A DNA stretch of 36,352 nucleotides from Lentibacillus saliphilus (lineage in GTDB: Bacteria > Bacillota > Bacilli > Bacillales > Amphibacillaceae). The notes below the pieces were generated by a model. The model ran no database searches, had not been told where the DNA came from, and saw nothing but the letters and a program-made list of their open reading frames with translations. The DNA lies in NCBI RefSeq assembly GCF_019093865.1, contig NZ_JABJXD010000012.1:32882-69233 (forward strand), given 5' to 3'. The position numbers and the translations under genes were made by a program. How positions within the stretch are numbered: position 1 is the stretch's first letter; each line of letters starts with the position of its first letter. Positions 16,857-25,100 of this stretch are shown here, piece after piece.

Positions 16857-16888
16857 AACCAGACGTTCTTTGCGAGCGTCTGGTTTTT
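16857..16888 (+). terminator. Rho-independent terminator of yutI
   Basis: A 9-bp perfect stem (16857-16865 with 16877-16885, arms aaccagacg and cgtctggtt) followed by T residues. It lies between convergent genes and may also serve the reductase gene. Confidence 0.85.
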
Positions 16889-16897
16889 GATGTGTCT

Positions 16898-17863
16898 TTA
16901 CTTTACTTGTGTCAATGGACCTTCCCCCTGGAAAACGCCCTTAACATTATCAAAGCATAGGTTAAGCATTTCCCAACGCGTCTCATGGCTAGCTGAACCG
17001 ATATGTGGTATACACACAACATTATCGAGACTGAGTAATGGATGGTCAGATCGTATTGGCTCACTTTCAAACACGTCCAAACCAGCTGCATGAATTGTTT
17101 TATTTTTCAACGCTTCATATAGAGCTGCTTCATCAACGGTTCGTCCACGAGATGCATTAATGAATATAGCCGATGACTTCATCTTGGCAAAAGCAGCCTC
17201 ATCAAAGAGCTGTTCTGATTGTTTATTAAGTGGTAAAAGTGCAACGACATAATCAGATGTTTCCAGTAACTCTGAAAAGGAAACATACGCAGCACCGAGC
17301 TCTTGCTCTGCCACTTCTTTACGCGTGCGGTTATGATATTGAATGGTCATCCCGAAGCCTTTTGCACGTCTTGCTACAGCCTCACCAATCCGTCCCATAC
17401 CGACAATTCCAATCGTTTTATGATGGATGTCCTGACCAGCTAATAAAAATGGTCCCCAATTACGCCACTGATCAGCTTTTATAAATTCACTAGCCTCAAC
17501 AATCCGACGTGCCGTTGCCATTAATAAAGCAAACGTTAAATCAGCTGTCGTTTCTGTCAACACATCTGGTGTATTTGTTACGATGATGTCTTTTTCTGCA
17601 GCTGATTGCAAATCAATATTGTCATAGCCTACTGCATTATTTGCAATCACACGTAATTTTGGACTTTGCTCAATCAATTCCGCATCGATACGATCTGACA
17701 GCATACAAATTAATGCATCTGCATGTTTACAATTGTCTAGTAGAATGTCTCGCGAAACAGGTACATTCGCTTCACGCCACATGCTGATGTTAAAATGCGC
17801 TTTGTATGGCTCCATAATTTCTTCTGGTATACGTCGTGTAATGTAAATGTTTGGTTTTGTCAT
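16898..17863 (-). CDS. D-2-hydroxyacid dehydrogenase, glyoxylate/hydroxypyruvate reductase type
   Basis: A 321-residue cytosolic NAD(P)-dependent reductase. The nucleotide-binding motif G-M-G-R-I-G is at 155-160, and the next strand ends H-N-R-T-R, which suggests NADPH use. The catalytic triad of the family is present: Arg239 (N-A-S-R-G), Glu268 (D-V-F-E-S-E-P) and His287 (I-P-H-I-G-S-A). It resembles GyaR/GhrB-type enzymes that reduce glyoxylate or hydroxypyruvate, but other 2-oxoacids are possible. GGAGG lies 7 nt before ATG. The gene follows yutH by only 22 nt, so the two are probably co-transcribed. Confidence 0.9.
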   Translation of the reverse strand: MTKPNIYITRRIPEEIMEPYKAHFNISMWREANVPVSRDILLDNCKHADALICMLSDRIDAELIEQSPKLRVIANNAVGYDNIDLQSAAEKDIIVTNTPDVLTETTADLTFALLMATARRIVEASEFIKADQWRNWGPFLLAGQDIHHKTIGIVGMGRIGEAVARRAKGFGMTIQYHNRTRKEVAEQELGAAYVSFSELLETSDYVVALLPLNKQSEQLFDEAAFAKMKSSAIFINASRGRTVDEAALYEALKNKTIHAAGLDVFESEPIRSDHPLLSLDNVVCIPHIGSASHETRWEMLNLCFDNVKGVFQGEGPLTQVK

Positions 17864-17885
17864 AGCTGTGCCTCCAATATACCTT

Positions 17886-18857
17886 TTATAACCAGTTTAC
17901 CACAGGCAAATCAAATGAACGACCAGCACACCCAAATTCCGAAAAAAAGCGACCAAGTTTTTCTTCGTATGCCGTCTGATTTTCTAGAAGAGATGTCAAC
18001 TGGTCGGAAATGTCAGTTCGGTCCTCCACTTTAAATCCTTCACCTATCACATCTAATATATGCATTGGCATTAACAGTCTCGCATATAAGCTGCGCCATG
18101 CCAATATAGATAATGGGCGAATGGATTGATAGTCTGTTAAAAACTGACGAGCGCGATGTTCACCCTGATGATCAAATAACAAGTACTGTCTCACAATCTC
18201 AGCCAAATCTCTCGTTCCGTGATCATATACAAGTTCATAAGGCCAAATAATGCCTGCATCAATTTGACCTGTATAACGTTGAAAGGCAATTGTTCCACGA
18301 TCAAAGTCATTCATTCGTAATTCGTCCTCACTTTCCTGAATATATTGAATCGCATTTTCGCTCATTCCAACAATGTATGGCAGATGGTCAAGCAGGACAT
18401 TCATATAAGTAGACCCATCTTCTGCTGCAACCTGATCCATGATTTGCTCATACAAATCAAGCTTATTCATCCATAATTGTTTCCAAACGCCATAGCTTGA
18501 GATGTGATTTGGTTCATAGTCGTAAGTCGCTCCTATTTGATGGAATTGAGCAAGCGCGTAACCTGGCGAACGGTAATTTCTTGGTGATGATTGAACGGCA
18601 TAAATGACGACATATCGTCTATCTTTGTATAACGTGAACCACTCACCATGGATGTTTTGCATGAAACGGGCAATAGATGACCATCCTTGATCAAATAAAA
18701 AATGTGAAAGTACCGCCTGTTCCAGATAGATTGCTTCCTTGTTGTCGGATGGAATGATAAGATAGATATATTCACCGTCCGTTAACACATCACGACCGGA
18801 TATTCTAACGGTATGTGTAACAGATACACCATAGTAATTCATAAGCAAATCTTGCAC
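17886..18857 (-). CDS. yutH: YutH, CotS-family spore coat-associated kinase-like protein
   Basis: About 323 residues. YutH belongs to the CotS/YsxE group of aminoglycoside-phosphotransferase-like spore coat proteins. The kinase-like features are degenerate: an E-A-x-Y-L-E-Q-A-V-L segment, an R-G-T-I-A-F-Q-R stretch near 192 where a catalytic loop would be, and a helical C-terminal half. Such proteins associate with the inner spore coat late in sporulation. GTG 18857 is favoured (GGAGGG 6 nt upstream) over TTG 18860. It is divergent from yutG, as expected from Bacillus gene order. Confidence 0.85.
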   Translation of the reverse strand: MQDLLMNYYGVSVTHTVRISGRDVLTDGEYIYLIIPSDNKEAIYLEQAVLSHFLFDQGWSSIARFMQNIHGEWFTLYKDRRYVVIYAVQSSPRNYRSPGYALAQFHQIGATYDYEPNHISSYGVWKQLWMNKLDLYEQIMDQVAAEDGSTYMNVLLDHLPYIVGMSENAIQYIQESEDELRMNDFDRGTIAFQRYTGQIDAGIIWPYELVYDHGTRDLAEIVRQYLLFDHQGEHRARQFLTDYQSIRPLSILAWRSLYARLLMPMHILDVIGEGFKVEDRTDISDQLTSLLENQTAYEEKLGRFFSEFGCAGRSFDLPVVNWL

Positions 18858-18926
18858 CAAGATCCCTCCTCAAGATTTTAGTAATATATATGACTAAACG
18901 AATCAAGAAAGAAGAGGTGCTGAAAC

Positions 18927-19439
18927 ATGAATGAAAACACACAGCAAAGTAACCTAGAGGCAAAAGCGCGACAATGGTTAGAAGAAAGAGGTGTCAGCCT
19001 TAATGACATCGCTGAACTTGTATATTATTTACAAGCTAATTATCATGAAGATTTAAAAATGGAGGAATGTCTGTACAACGTTGATCGGGTTTTAACTAAA
19101 CGTGAAGTGCAAAATGCGATTTTGACAGGGATTCAACTCGACAGGTTGGCCGAAGAAGGCAAGCTGGATAGCCCGCTTCAAGAAACCATCGGCGTCGATG
19201 AAAGTTTATACGGCATTGATGAAGTGATCGCCTTTTCAATTGTTAACGTCTATGGCTCAATTGGCTTTACAAATTATGGATATATCGATAAACAGAAGCC
19301 AGGTATTTTAAAGCGACTGAATGATAAATCAACCGGAGAATGTCATACGTTCCTAGATGACATCGTCGGCGCTATAGCTGCAGCGGCATCAAGTCGTTTG
19401 GCCCACGCAACAGCAGACGATGCACTTATTGATGACTAA
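18927..19439 (+). CDS. yutG: YutG, PgpA-domain protein (phosphatidylglycerophosphatase A-like)
   Basis: A 170-residue protein with the PgpA signature: E-C-L in the first third, then I-G-V-D-E-S-L-Y-G-I-D-E-V, N-V-Y-G-S-I-G-F-T-N-Y-G-Y, and F-L-D-D-I-V-G-A at the C-terminus. PgpA enzymes remove phosphate from phosphatidylglycerophosphate. The hydrophobic helices are shorter than in Gram-negative PgpA, typical of YutG, so membrane insertion is uncertain. GAGGTG precedes ATG by 7 nt. It is a single gene with its own terminator. Confidence 0.87.
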   Translation: MNENTQQSNLEAKARQWLEERGVSLNDIAELVYYLQANYHEDLKMEECLYNVDRVLTKREVQNAILTGIQLDRLAEEGKLDSPLQETIGVDESLYGIDEVIAFSIVNVYGSIGFTNYGYIDKQKPGILKRLNDKSTGECHTFLDDIVGAIAAAASSRLAHATADDALIDD

Positions 19440-19450
19440 GCCCATTAGAA

Positions 19451-19490
19451 AAACCGGGGCAGGACCATTCGAGGTCAGCTCCGGTTTTTA
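19451..19490. terminator. Terminator shared by yutG and yutE
   Basis: aaaccgg pairs with ccggttt with an inner gc/gc and acc/ggt extension (19451-19487), followed by T residues. The genes on either side converge on it. Confidence 0.8.
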
Positions 19491-19522
19491 TAGTTTTTTA
19501 ATAAAGCAGCACAGCTCCGTTT

Positions 19523-19963
19523 TCACGTTTTCGTAAATGCGTTAGCCACACCTAGCTCATTATTCAAATACGTCTTAATATATGTACTAAACGTTCCTAA
19601 CCTCTGTCTATATTTCGCCAAAACTTGAAAAATGAGTTCATGATCAATCGTTACATAATCTTGAACGACCATTTTACGTAGATCAATTACAGCGATATAG
19701 CCGTCTTTGTCTGCCTCTGGTAAGACACCTTCATCAACCATAATATGAATGATGTCATGATAACTACCAGGATCACGCATTATAAAGCCATCAATCATCA
19801 TATTACCAACATCGAGCATAGACTCAATGAGCATTTGTGTCAGCCGCTCCAAAGCTAGCTGATCAATTTCCGTTTCAAATGCCTTGCCTCTGTCGAATAA
19901 TACGAGCAATGAATCAATGTATTCCAGCAGGTCGTCAATTTTTTTTCGTTCTACAAAATACAT
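19523..19963 (-). CDS. yutE: YutE, DUF86/HepT-like protein
   Basis: A 146-residue all-helical protein. I-D-G-F-I-M-R-D-P-G-S-Y is the hallmark of YutE orthologues. The fold belongs to the HEPN/HepT superfamily, but where active HepT toxins have R-x4-6-H-x-Y, this protein reads R-K-M-V-V-Q-D-Y: the His is Gln, so RNase activity is unlikely. No MntA-type nucleotidyltransferase gene is adjacent. Function unknown. It converges on yutG and is divergent from the DUF3055 gene. Confidence 0.87.
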   Translation of the reverse strand: MYFVERKKIDDLLEYIDSLLVLFDRGKAFETEIDQLALERLTQMLIESMLDVGNMMIDGFIMRDPGSYHDIIHIMVDEGVLPEADKDGYIAVIDLRKMVVQDYVTIDHELIFQVLAKYRQRLGTFSTYIKTYLNNELGVANAFTKT

Positions 19964-20039
19964 GATGTCCCCTCCATTATTGTTGCATCATACACATACT
20001 ATATTTTAACATAAACAGTATGATTATTAGAGCAAATAG

Positions 20040-20048
20040 TGGTATAGT
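20040..20048 (+). promoter_or_regulatory. Extended -10 promoter element of the DUF3055 gene
   Basis: tgg-TATAGT (20040-20048) matches an extended -10 and lies 37 nt before the start codon; the -35 region is weak. Confidence 0.45.
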
Positions 20049-20085
20049 GAACAAAACGGATCATAAAAAAGGGGGCACTTTTAAC

Positions 20086-20352
20086 ATGGACCAATCCTTC
20101 GATCTCATCCAAGATAAAACCATTTCCAAAGACGTTCGTTATGTCAGTGTCATGGGAAACTACAAACGATATGACTTTGCTTTTATGCCGTATGCTGAAG
20201 ATATGGCAAAGAGTATCGTCATTGATTTATCAAAAAATCGGTACGCCATCCTCGATCAAAGTGACGTGGAACAAAGAGATATTGCACATCTATTTCAAGT
20301 GTCGGGAATGGAAGCCGATGAACTGTGTGCGTTTTTAAAAGACGTTCTATAG
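20086..20352 (+). CDS. DUF3055 family small cytosolic protein
   Basis: An 88-residue protein resembling the DUF3055/SAV0927-like family: V-R-Y-V-S-V-M-G near residue 18, R-Y-D-F-A, and a C-terminal D-E-L-C-A-F-L-K-D-V-L helix. Family function is unknown. The start is ATG 20086, 10 nt after GGGGG; the frame opens further upstream but across the promoter. This is the last conserved housekeeping gene before the minus-strand accessory cluster. Confidence 0.8.
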   Translation: MDQSFDLIQDKTISKDVRYVSVMGNYKRYDFAFMPYAEDMAKSIVIDLSKNRYAILDQSDVEQRDIAHLFQVSGMEADELCAFLKDVL

Positions 20353-20360
20353 ACACCATT

Positions 20361-20412
20361 AAAGGCCTTCAGAGGTGCCGAATAACGCGCGGGACACTGG
20401 AGGCCTTTTTAT
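20361..20412 (+). terminator. Terminator of the DUF3055 gene
   Basis: aaaggccttcag (20361-20372) pairs with ctggaggccttt (20397-20408), one mismatch-type pair, with a 24-nt loop and T-run. Confidence 0.8.
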
Positions 20413-20439
20413 TTATCTAAGCCTAGACAAATTATATTT

Positions 20440-20943
20440 TTAAGTTTCCTCTACTTCATAGTGCCTGACGACTCGATAATCAAGCAGCCGATCGATTAAT
20501 GTTTGCTTGTCCTTGGTAAAAAGTGCGAACGCTTGTCCAATCCCTAGACATAAAAGTGAAAGGATATTCAAGAAAAACTTTCCACTCGCTTTGCTAAAGG
20601 CAATTCTTTCTTCAAATTCGCCAACAACCTTTAGTTTAACGAGATTCTTGCCTATCGTTGCTTGCAGAAGACTACTTTCTAGCACAGAGTAGTACAACCA
20701 AAAAATGATGATGATGATAGATGTTTGAATAACCCAATAGTTTATGGCATACGCCTCAGCAGGTCGATCTGAAAATAATAACGTTGTGATAGCAACTGCG
20801 CCATAGGGCACTATTTTAACAAAATAAAGACAAAAAGAGACGATACTCGCATCAATAACCCACGCCGCCAACCTTAACCAGAATCCAGCCGGGACCGTTT
20901 CCTCTTCCTGCTTAAACGCTCTATAAACTGTAATCGCCAACAC
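20440..20943 (-). CDS. RDD-domain membrane protein
   Basis: A 167-residue membrane protein. The RDD signature is visible in G-F-W-L-R-L-A-A-W-V-I-D-A (two Arg/Asp positions) at the start of TM1, with about three TM segments and the conserved A-T-I-G-K-N-L-V-K-L-K-V before the last. RDD proteins of halophilic Bacillaceae have been linked to Na+/H+ exchange, but function varies. GGGAGGG lies next to GTG 20943 and TTG 20940; either may start translation. It is the last gene of the minus-strand cluster in transcription order. Confidence 0.75.
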   Translation of the reverse strand: MLAITVYRAFKQEEETVPAGFWLRLAAWVIDASIVSFCLYFVKIVPYGAVAITTLLFSDRPAEAYAINYWVIQTSIIIIIFWLYYSVLESSLLQATIGKNLVKLKVVGEFEERIAFSKASGKFFLNILSLLCLGIGQAFALFTKDKQTLIDRLLDYRVVRHYEVEET

Positions 20944-20976
20944 TTCCCTCCCTGTTTAAAGCTGTTAGCCGGTCCG

Positions 20977-21282
20977 TTACGCCTTTACGGATTGGATACA
21001 GTCAATAACCTTATCCCTTTTCGCGACAACAAACTTGTGAGCAATACCCTCTGCTGTTGTGACAGTCATGGCGTTGGATATGAAACCCATTGACTTTGAC
21101 TTTTCGATCATACGAATCTGATCGAGGAGAATGTCTAAATCATCTTTCTGAATATTAATCGAATGTGGTTTGAAATATAGACGTTCGTTTGTTACATACA
21201 GTCTACCACCTACCATTTCAAGCCCTCGCTTTAAGTTTGCTCCTGTCTTAAGATGCTCTTGCTCCCCTTTGTTCCACTCCAT
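20977..21282 (-). CDS. GRAM-domain protein
   Basis: A 101-residue soluble protein with a GRAM/PH-like layout: G-G-R-L-Y-V-T-N-E-R-L-Y-F-K-P-H is the classic GRAM strand pair, followed by I-x-K-S-K-S-M-G and a final helix. GRAM domains bind lipids or protein partners at membranes. AAAGGAG gives a good ribosome site before the ATG. It lies between a TM2-type membrane protein and an RDD protein, consistent with a membrane-surface role. No catalytic site is apparent. Confidence 0.75.
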   Translation of the reverse strand: MEWNKGEQEHLKTGANLKRGLEMVGGRLYVTNERLYFKPHSINIQKDDLDILLDQIRMIEKSKSMGFISNAMTVTTAEGIAHKFVVAKRDKVIDCIQSVKA

Positions 21283-21336
21283 AATATTTCACTCCTTTAT
21301 TTTTACGGCAGATCCTTACCAAAAACAGGTGTACGT

Positions 21337-22371
21337 TTATTCTAAGTTGATGATAAATTGCTTAATGTCTTCAGGTTTTGCTATGTTCTTAACCTCTTTT
21401 TCACCTATCGAGAGAAAGTGTGTAGCATAGTCCATATTTTGATGAGATGGCTCTATATCATTACCTTCTTCTTCTTTAAGCTGTTCATCATAGTAGTTCA
21501 CTTCAAAACTTGTCACATGAATATTCTCGTCTTGAAAATAGGTCATCATATCAAACAATTTATCTAGTTCTTGATCCTCAACGAAATCTTGAAACACAAA
21601 AATCTCTACCCAATAATAATAGACGGTTGGATGATTCAAGCGCGCTTCTGAAAAAGTTGGAACGGTTACATTTTCATCTATAACCTCTTCTTTCCTACCA
21701 GCTCTAACGGAAACCTCTACATCGTAGATCCAAATGTCCTTAAACAGATTTTCGATCAATGGTGTCAATTCCTCATGGGCATCTCGAGACCAGTGTTCAT
21801 CGATGTAGTAATCCTTAAAGTTATCATTCAAATCCTGATGTACACCAAAAACAACCTCTGGATCTGAAACTGGCGATGCTTCAATGAGATAATGGCCATA
21901 ATTGGCGCTATAGCTTTCTTCTCCTAAATTAAATGTTTCGTTATACGTTTCCTCTAAATAAGACTTATATAACTGTTTTTCTTCTTCTAGTTGCTCTACT
22001 GATCCACCTTCATCGTGTGATCCTGTCGCTAAAATGAAATGGGTAATATTAGGGAGTATAGTCGGGAGTATTGCTATAGGAAGAATAATAAGCATTGATA
22101 TCCCAACAACAACCATAGCCCGTCTGCCACTGTATACTGGATGAACATACTTTTCTTTGTGAACACGATAAGCAATAAATGATGCATCTATAACACTATA
22201 AAGCCAGATCAACCGGAAAATAATTACTAGCCACACATACGAAGGCGCCATATAATGTATTCCCATCTCAACGACAACAAAGGTGATACCCTTTGCCCAT
22301 TGCCGATTATATATCTGTCCTATACCAGGGAATATAAGTGAACATATTCCCGCCAATATGACACGTACCAT
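21337..22371 (-). CDS. TM2-domain membrane protein with large extracytoplasmic C-terminus
   Basis: A 344-residue protein. The N-terminus resembles a TM2/DUF5683-type domain (F-P-G-I-G-Q-I-Y-N near residue 14) with hydrophobic segments at about 1-20, 28-65 and a strong TM at 85-115. The remaining 230 residues are acidic and hydrophilic, rich in Tyr, Trp and Glu, and probably lie outside the cell. I recognise no enzyme in the C-terminal part. It follows the Trp-repeat lipase gene A by 83 nt and may be its membrane partner, as other Trp-repeat genes are also followed by membrane genes. Confidence 0.6.
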   Translation of the reverse strand: MVRVILAGICSLIFPGIGQIYNRQWAKGITFVVVEMGIHYMAPSYVWLVIIFRLIWLYSVIDASFIAYRVHKEKYVHPVYSGRRAMVVVGISMLIILPIAILPTILPNITHFILATGSHDEGGSVEQLEEEKQLYKSYLEETYNETFNLGEESYSANYGHYLIEASPVSDPEVVFGVHQDLNDNFKDYYIDEHWSRDAHEELTPLIENLFKDIWIYDVEVSVRAGRKEEVIDENVTVPTFSEARLNHPTVYYYWVEIFVFQDFVEDQELDKLFDMMTYFQDENIHVTSFEVNYYDEQLKEEEGNDIEPSHQNMDYATHFLSIGEKEVKNIAKPEDIKQFIINLE

Positions 22372-22454
22372 CTATGCCACTCCTTCAAAATCAATCTCTA
22401 AAATAGAGTTAAAAGACAGCTACCTCTGATGAATAATTGTATGAAGAGATTAAG

Positions 22455-23720
22455 TTAACACACAATCATAATGTCGAAAAAATTACCCATACCATGATTC
22501 GGAACGCCATCGACTATATCCTTAATCATTCTAGTTACTTTACCGAATAATGTATCACGCTTATGAGCTTCTTCACTGTAATCATCATGTACCGATGACA
22601 GTCCGTCACCTGAATACACATACGTTTTTCCTGCGTGAATATGATATGTACCGATTTCATCATTCTCCATAACATGATTTTCAATAAGGTTATTCAAAAA
22701 TCCATTTTGATTCAAATGCATCGTCAACGGCTCCATTGCGTTATTGCTCATCCAAATAGACAACGGATGCTCCCAAAAACCATAATCTCGCGTCTTTATA
22801 CCAGGGCTATTAAACGTAACAGCCGGTATCTGTGTGTTAATAGACGTATACTGTGCCAGAGCACCACCAAGTGAATGTCCGGTAACGACAATTTTATGAT
22901 CAGGATAGCGTTTCATCATATCATCTACATAATCTATGGCTTCATCATATTGCTCCATATTATACCCAAAAGCAATAGCCGCATCTGAAGCATAGTCTTT
23001 TAGCTCCATTTCTGTTCCCCCAAAAGCAACAACAATCGTATGATCTTCTTTATTTTCGTACGTTCTAGCATGAAATCCAGATCCGTCAAAAATATTATGT
23101 TTCTCTTTCCAGCCATGCTCATCCAACATTCGGTCAGTATCTTTTTTAGAGCCACCTAAATGGTTATCGCTATACGCGGAAAAGGCAATATTTGCTATAA
23201 TATTATCAGCTATATTTATCTCTCCAACTGTTCCATGTGGTCTATCTGTTAACGTTTTATATTGTTGTTTTAAACGTTCAATCTGCTCTTTTCGTTGCTC
23301 ACGAAAAAAAGGAGAATCAGGTAAAAGCATATACGGATGTTCCTTCAAATAGAGATCAATCGCTTCGTCTACTTTTTCATCAGTTACTTTATGAAGGGCA
23401 TCATTTTCATCACAATCATCGTTAGTTGGATCTGGAAGACATAGCTCTTCTATATCATTGTTCAGTTTTCTGTCTTCAACCTCACTTACCTCTGCTCCTT
23501 GTGTGTGTGTTCCCTCATGTTGACTGTCACTTCCTTCCCAAGGAACACCCTCCCAAATAAAATCACTTGCGTCCCATGGGGTGCCTTCCCATGATTCCCC
23601 TTTCCATGAGTTACCCTTCCATGGTTCAACTGCCTCGACACTGGGCGTCCACGCAATCTGAAACATTATACCAAGTGTAAACAAAATCAAAACAGATTTT
23701 TGTATATAACGATACACCAA
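22455..23720 (-). CDS. Secreted Trp-repeat protein A with lipase-like (alpha/beta hydrolase) domain
   Basis: A 421-residue Sec-exported protein. The signal peptide ends near residue 30 (S-V-E-A before V-E-P-W). A Trp pentapeptide array (W-x-G-x-S/P) covers about residues 34-63. After an acidic linker comes a class 3 lipase/DUF2974-like domain (about 165-380): oxyanion strand V-V-A-F-G-G-T, nucleophile Ser283 in T-G-H-S-L-G-G, and a candidate catalytic His378 in S-S-V-H-D-D. The start TTG 23720 is chosen because GAGGG lies 8 nt upstream; ATG 23735 has no site. Its first 60 residues are paralogous to those of B, C and D; only the C-terminal domain differs. The substrate (lipid or other ester) is unknown. 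Confidence 0.8.
   Translation of the reverse strand: MVYRYIQKSVLILFTLGIMFQIAWTPSVEAVEPWKGNSWKGESWEGTPWDASDFIWEGVPWEGSDSQHEGTHTQGAEVSEVEDRKLNNDIEELCLPDPTNDDCDENDALHKVTDEKVDEAIDLYLKEHPYMLLPDSPFFREQRKEQIERLKQQYKTLTDRPHGTVGEINIADNIIANIAFSAYSDNHLGGSKKDTDRMLDEHGWKEKHNIFDGSGFHARTYENKEDHTIVVAFGGTEMELKDYASDAAIAFGYNMEQYDEAIDYVDDMMKRYPDHKIVVTGHSLGGALAQYTSINTQIPAVTFNSPGIKTRDYGFWEHPLSIWMSNNAMEPLTMHLNQNGFLNNLIENHVMENDEIGTYHIHAGKTYVYSGDGLSSVHDDYSEEAHKRDTLFGKVTRMIKDIVDGVPNHGMGNFFDIMIVC
23532..23621 (-). repeat. Trp-pentapeptide coding repeat of gene A
   Basis: About six W-x-G-x-S/P units encoded by similar 15-bp blocks (tcccatggggtgcctt-like on the plus strand). Units diverge around W-D-A-S-D-F, the position that all four paralogues share as W-D-[GA]-S-D. 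Confidence 0.75.
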
Positions 23721-23776
23721 GTTAATCACCCTCATATTTTTACATTTAATGTATCATGAAAATTCCGTCTTAATTA

Positions 23777-23822
23777 CCTCTAAAAAAGTGCACCCTTCGC
23801 GATTGGTGCACTTTTTTAGAGG
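23777..23822 (-). terminator. Very strong hairpin after the lipoprotein gene
   Basis: An 18-bp perfect inverted repeat (23777-23794 with 23805-23822, 10-nt loop, inner arms gtgcacc/ggtgcac with A/T runs), 4 nt after the lipoprotein stop. It acts as a terminator in either orientation and isolates gene A from the upstream genes. Confidence 0.85.
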
Positions 23823-23826
23823 TCAA

Positions 23827-24339
23827 TTAACCTTCTTCTTTAGTCAATTCAACACCATGCTCCTCAGCCAATTCGACCATCCGTTCGTCTGCTTCCTGCG
23901 CCTTTTTGATCGCTTCGGTCATTTTTTCATCCGAATCGGCAACAAGCTGGTTGATTTCATCTTCCGAAGCACCCTCGACTGTTTTTTGCAAAGCCTCATG
24001 ATGTAATTCTAAAGCTTCTGACCATGCGGCTAATTGTGTAAGACGCATGTTATGTAATTCCTTAACGATATCGGTTTGCGGATCCTGGGCTTCAATATAG
24101 TCAGTTATTTCTTTCACAAGCGGCATAACGTATTCTCTTTGAAGCTCCACTGTTTCTTCTGGCGTTTCGACATTATAAGAATTCCCCAGTTCAACATCTA
24201 CTTGATTTGCAAGATTATTAACAGTTTCTACATAGCTGTTATGATAATCAGCTAACTCCTTAGCTTGCTCAGACGCACCGCAAGCTGAAAGTAAACCTAC
24301 CATTAATGTGGAACCTATGATTGCTAGTATTTTTTTCAA
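23827..24339 (-). CDS. Lipoprotein, helical, unknown function
   Basis: A 170-residue predicted lipoprotein: lipobox L-L-S-A-C with Cys20, then an almost fully helical, Glu-rich domain likely to form a helical bundle on the outer membrane face. I do not recognise the family. The start is TTG 24339 with AGGGAGAG about 8 nt upstream. It lies between the pseudopilin pair and gene A and is closed by a strong hairpin. Confidence 0.7.
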   Translation of the reverse strand: MKKILAIIGSTLMVGLLSACGASEQAKELADYHNSYVETVNNLANQVDVELGNSYNVETPEETVELQREYVMPLVKEITDYIEAQDPQTDIVKELHNMRLTQLAAWSEALELHHEALQKTVEGASEDEINQLVADSDEKMTEAIKKAQEADERMVELAEEHGVELTKEEG

Positions 24340-24395
24340 AATTATATCTCTCCCTTTTTATTATCCAATTTCCTGTTGAAATCTACTTATAAACA

Positions 24396-25100
24396 CTATA
24401 AGTCGTAGCTTGAATGACCCGTCCACAGATCTTCAATGAGATTAACCCTTGGCCCTGCTGAACCTCTATATAGCTTTTGTTTAATTCCTTCAAAAAAGCC
24501 ATCATAGGAGGTTGATTGAAATTCATTAGCAGCATTTACTTTAAAGCGATTCTCATCTATTTTCAAAACGGCTCCATCAAGCTCACCACCATTCGCTACA
24601 ACAGCCGTTCTAGCTGCTTCTACAACATTTTGATGCGAAATATTACTCTTTAAATGCTCTTCTACTATTTCACCTAACAAAGGGGTGTGTAATGCAGCCG
24701 TTATCACACGTTCTAATATTTCAATCTCCCATTCATTCGGACTTAGGCTACCAATTGGGGTGCTTTCTCTTGCCTTCTGTAATTCCTCGTCAAAATTCCA
24801 TGTTTCTTCACTTGATTCCCCTTCACCGGAATCCTCTTCATCTACACTATCATTTTCATCTGATTCCCCGTACTTAATTTCTTCACCAGAAAGCGCATGT
24901 CTTAATTCATCATAGAACGCACTTGTCGCTGCCAAGCTCGCCTGCCTTGCTGTTGAAGCCGATTGTTCCTTTGTTACAAAAGCCGCTCCCATATTGAATA
25001 CGAATACGAACAGAATCATTAACAGCCCCAAGGCCCCCATTACAAACAACATCGTATTGCCGTCTTCTTTGACAAGTCTTTTTTTAAGATCCTGAATCAT
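24396..25100 (-). CDS. TadG-like pseudopilin protein
   Basis: A 234-residue protein with an N-terminal Tad-type segment (D-G-N-T-M-L-F-V-M-G followed by a 17-residue hydrophobic stretch, residues about 14-40), as in TadE/TadG pseudopilins. An acidic Ser/Glu/Asp-rich linker (about 75-100) and a mixed C-terminal domain follow. The gene overlaps the TadE-like gene by 4 nt (ATGA), indicating coupled translation. No Tad ATPase, platform or prepilin peptidase gene is present in the window. Confidence 0.7.
   Translation of the reverse strand: MIQDLKKRLVKEDGNTMLFVMGALGLLMILFVFVFNMGAAFVTKEQSASTARQASLAATSAFYDELRHALSGEEIKYGESDENDSVDEEDSGEGESSEETWNFDEELQKARESTPIGSLSPNEWEIEILERVITAALHTPLLGEIVEEHLKSNISHQNVVEAARTAVVANGGELDGAVLKIDENRFKVNAANEFQSTSYDGFFEGIKQKLYRGSAGPRVNLIEDLWTGHSSYDL

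Noticed and set aside
19523-19963. HepT/MntA-type toxin-antitoxin
   Set aside because: The R-x-x-x-x-H-x-Y motif is lost (Gln for His), no nucleotidyltransferase gene is adjacent, and the protein matches the conserved chromosomal YutE.
20440-20470. Left boundary of a prophage or integrative element
   Set aside because: No integrase, recombinase, phage structural gene, tRNA or flanking direct repeat is visible.
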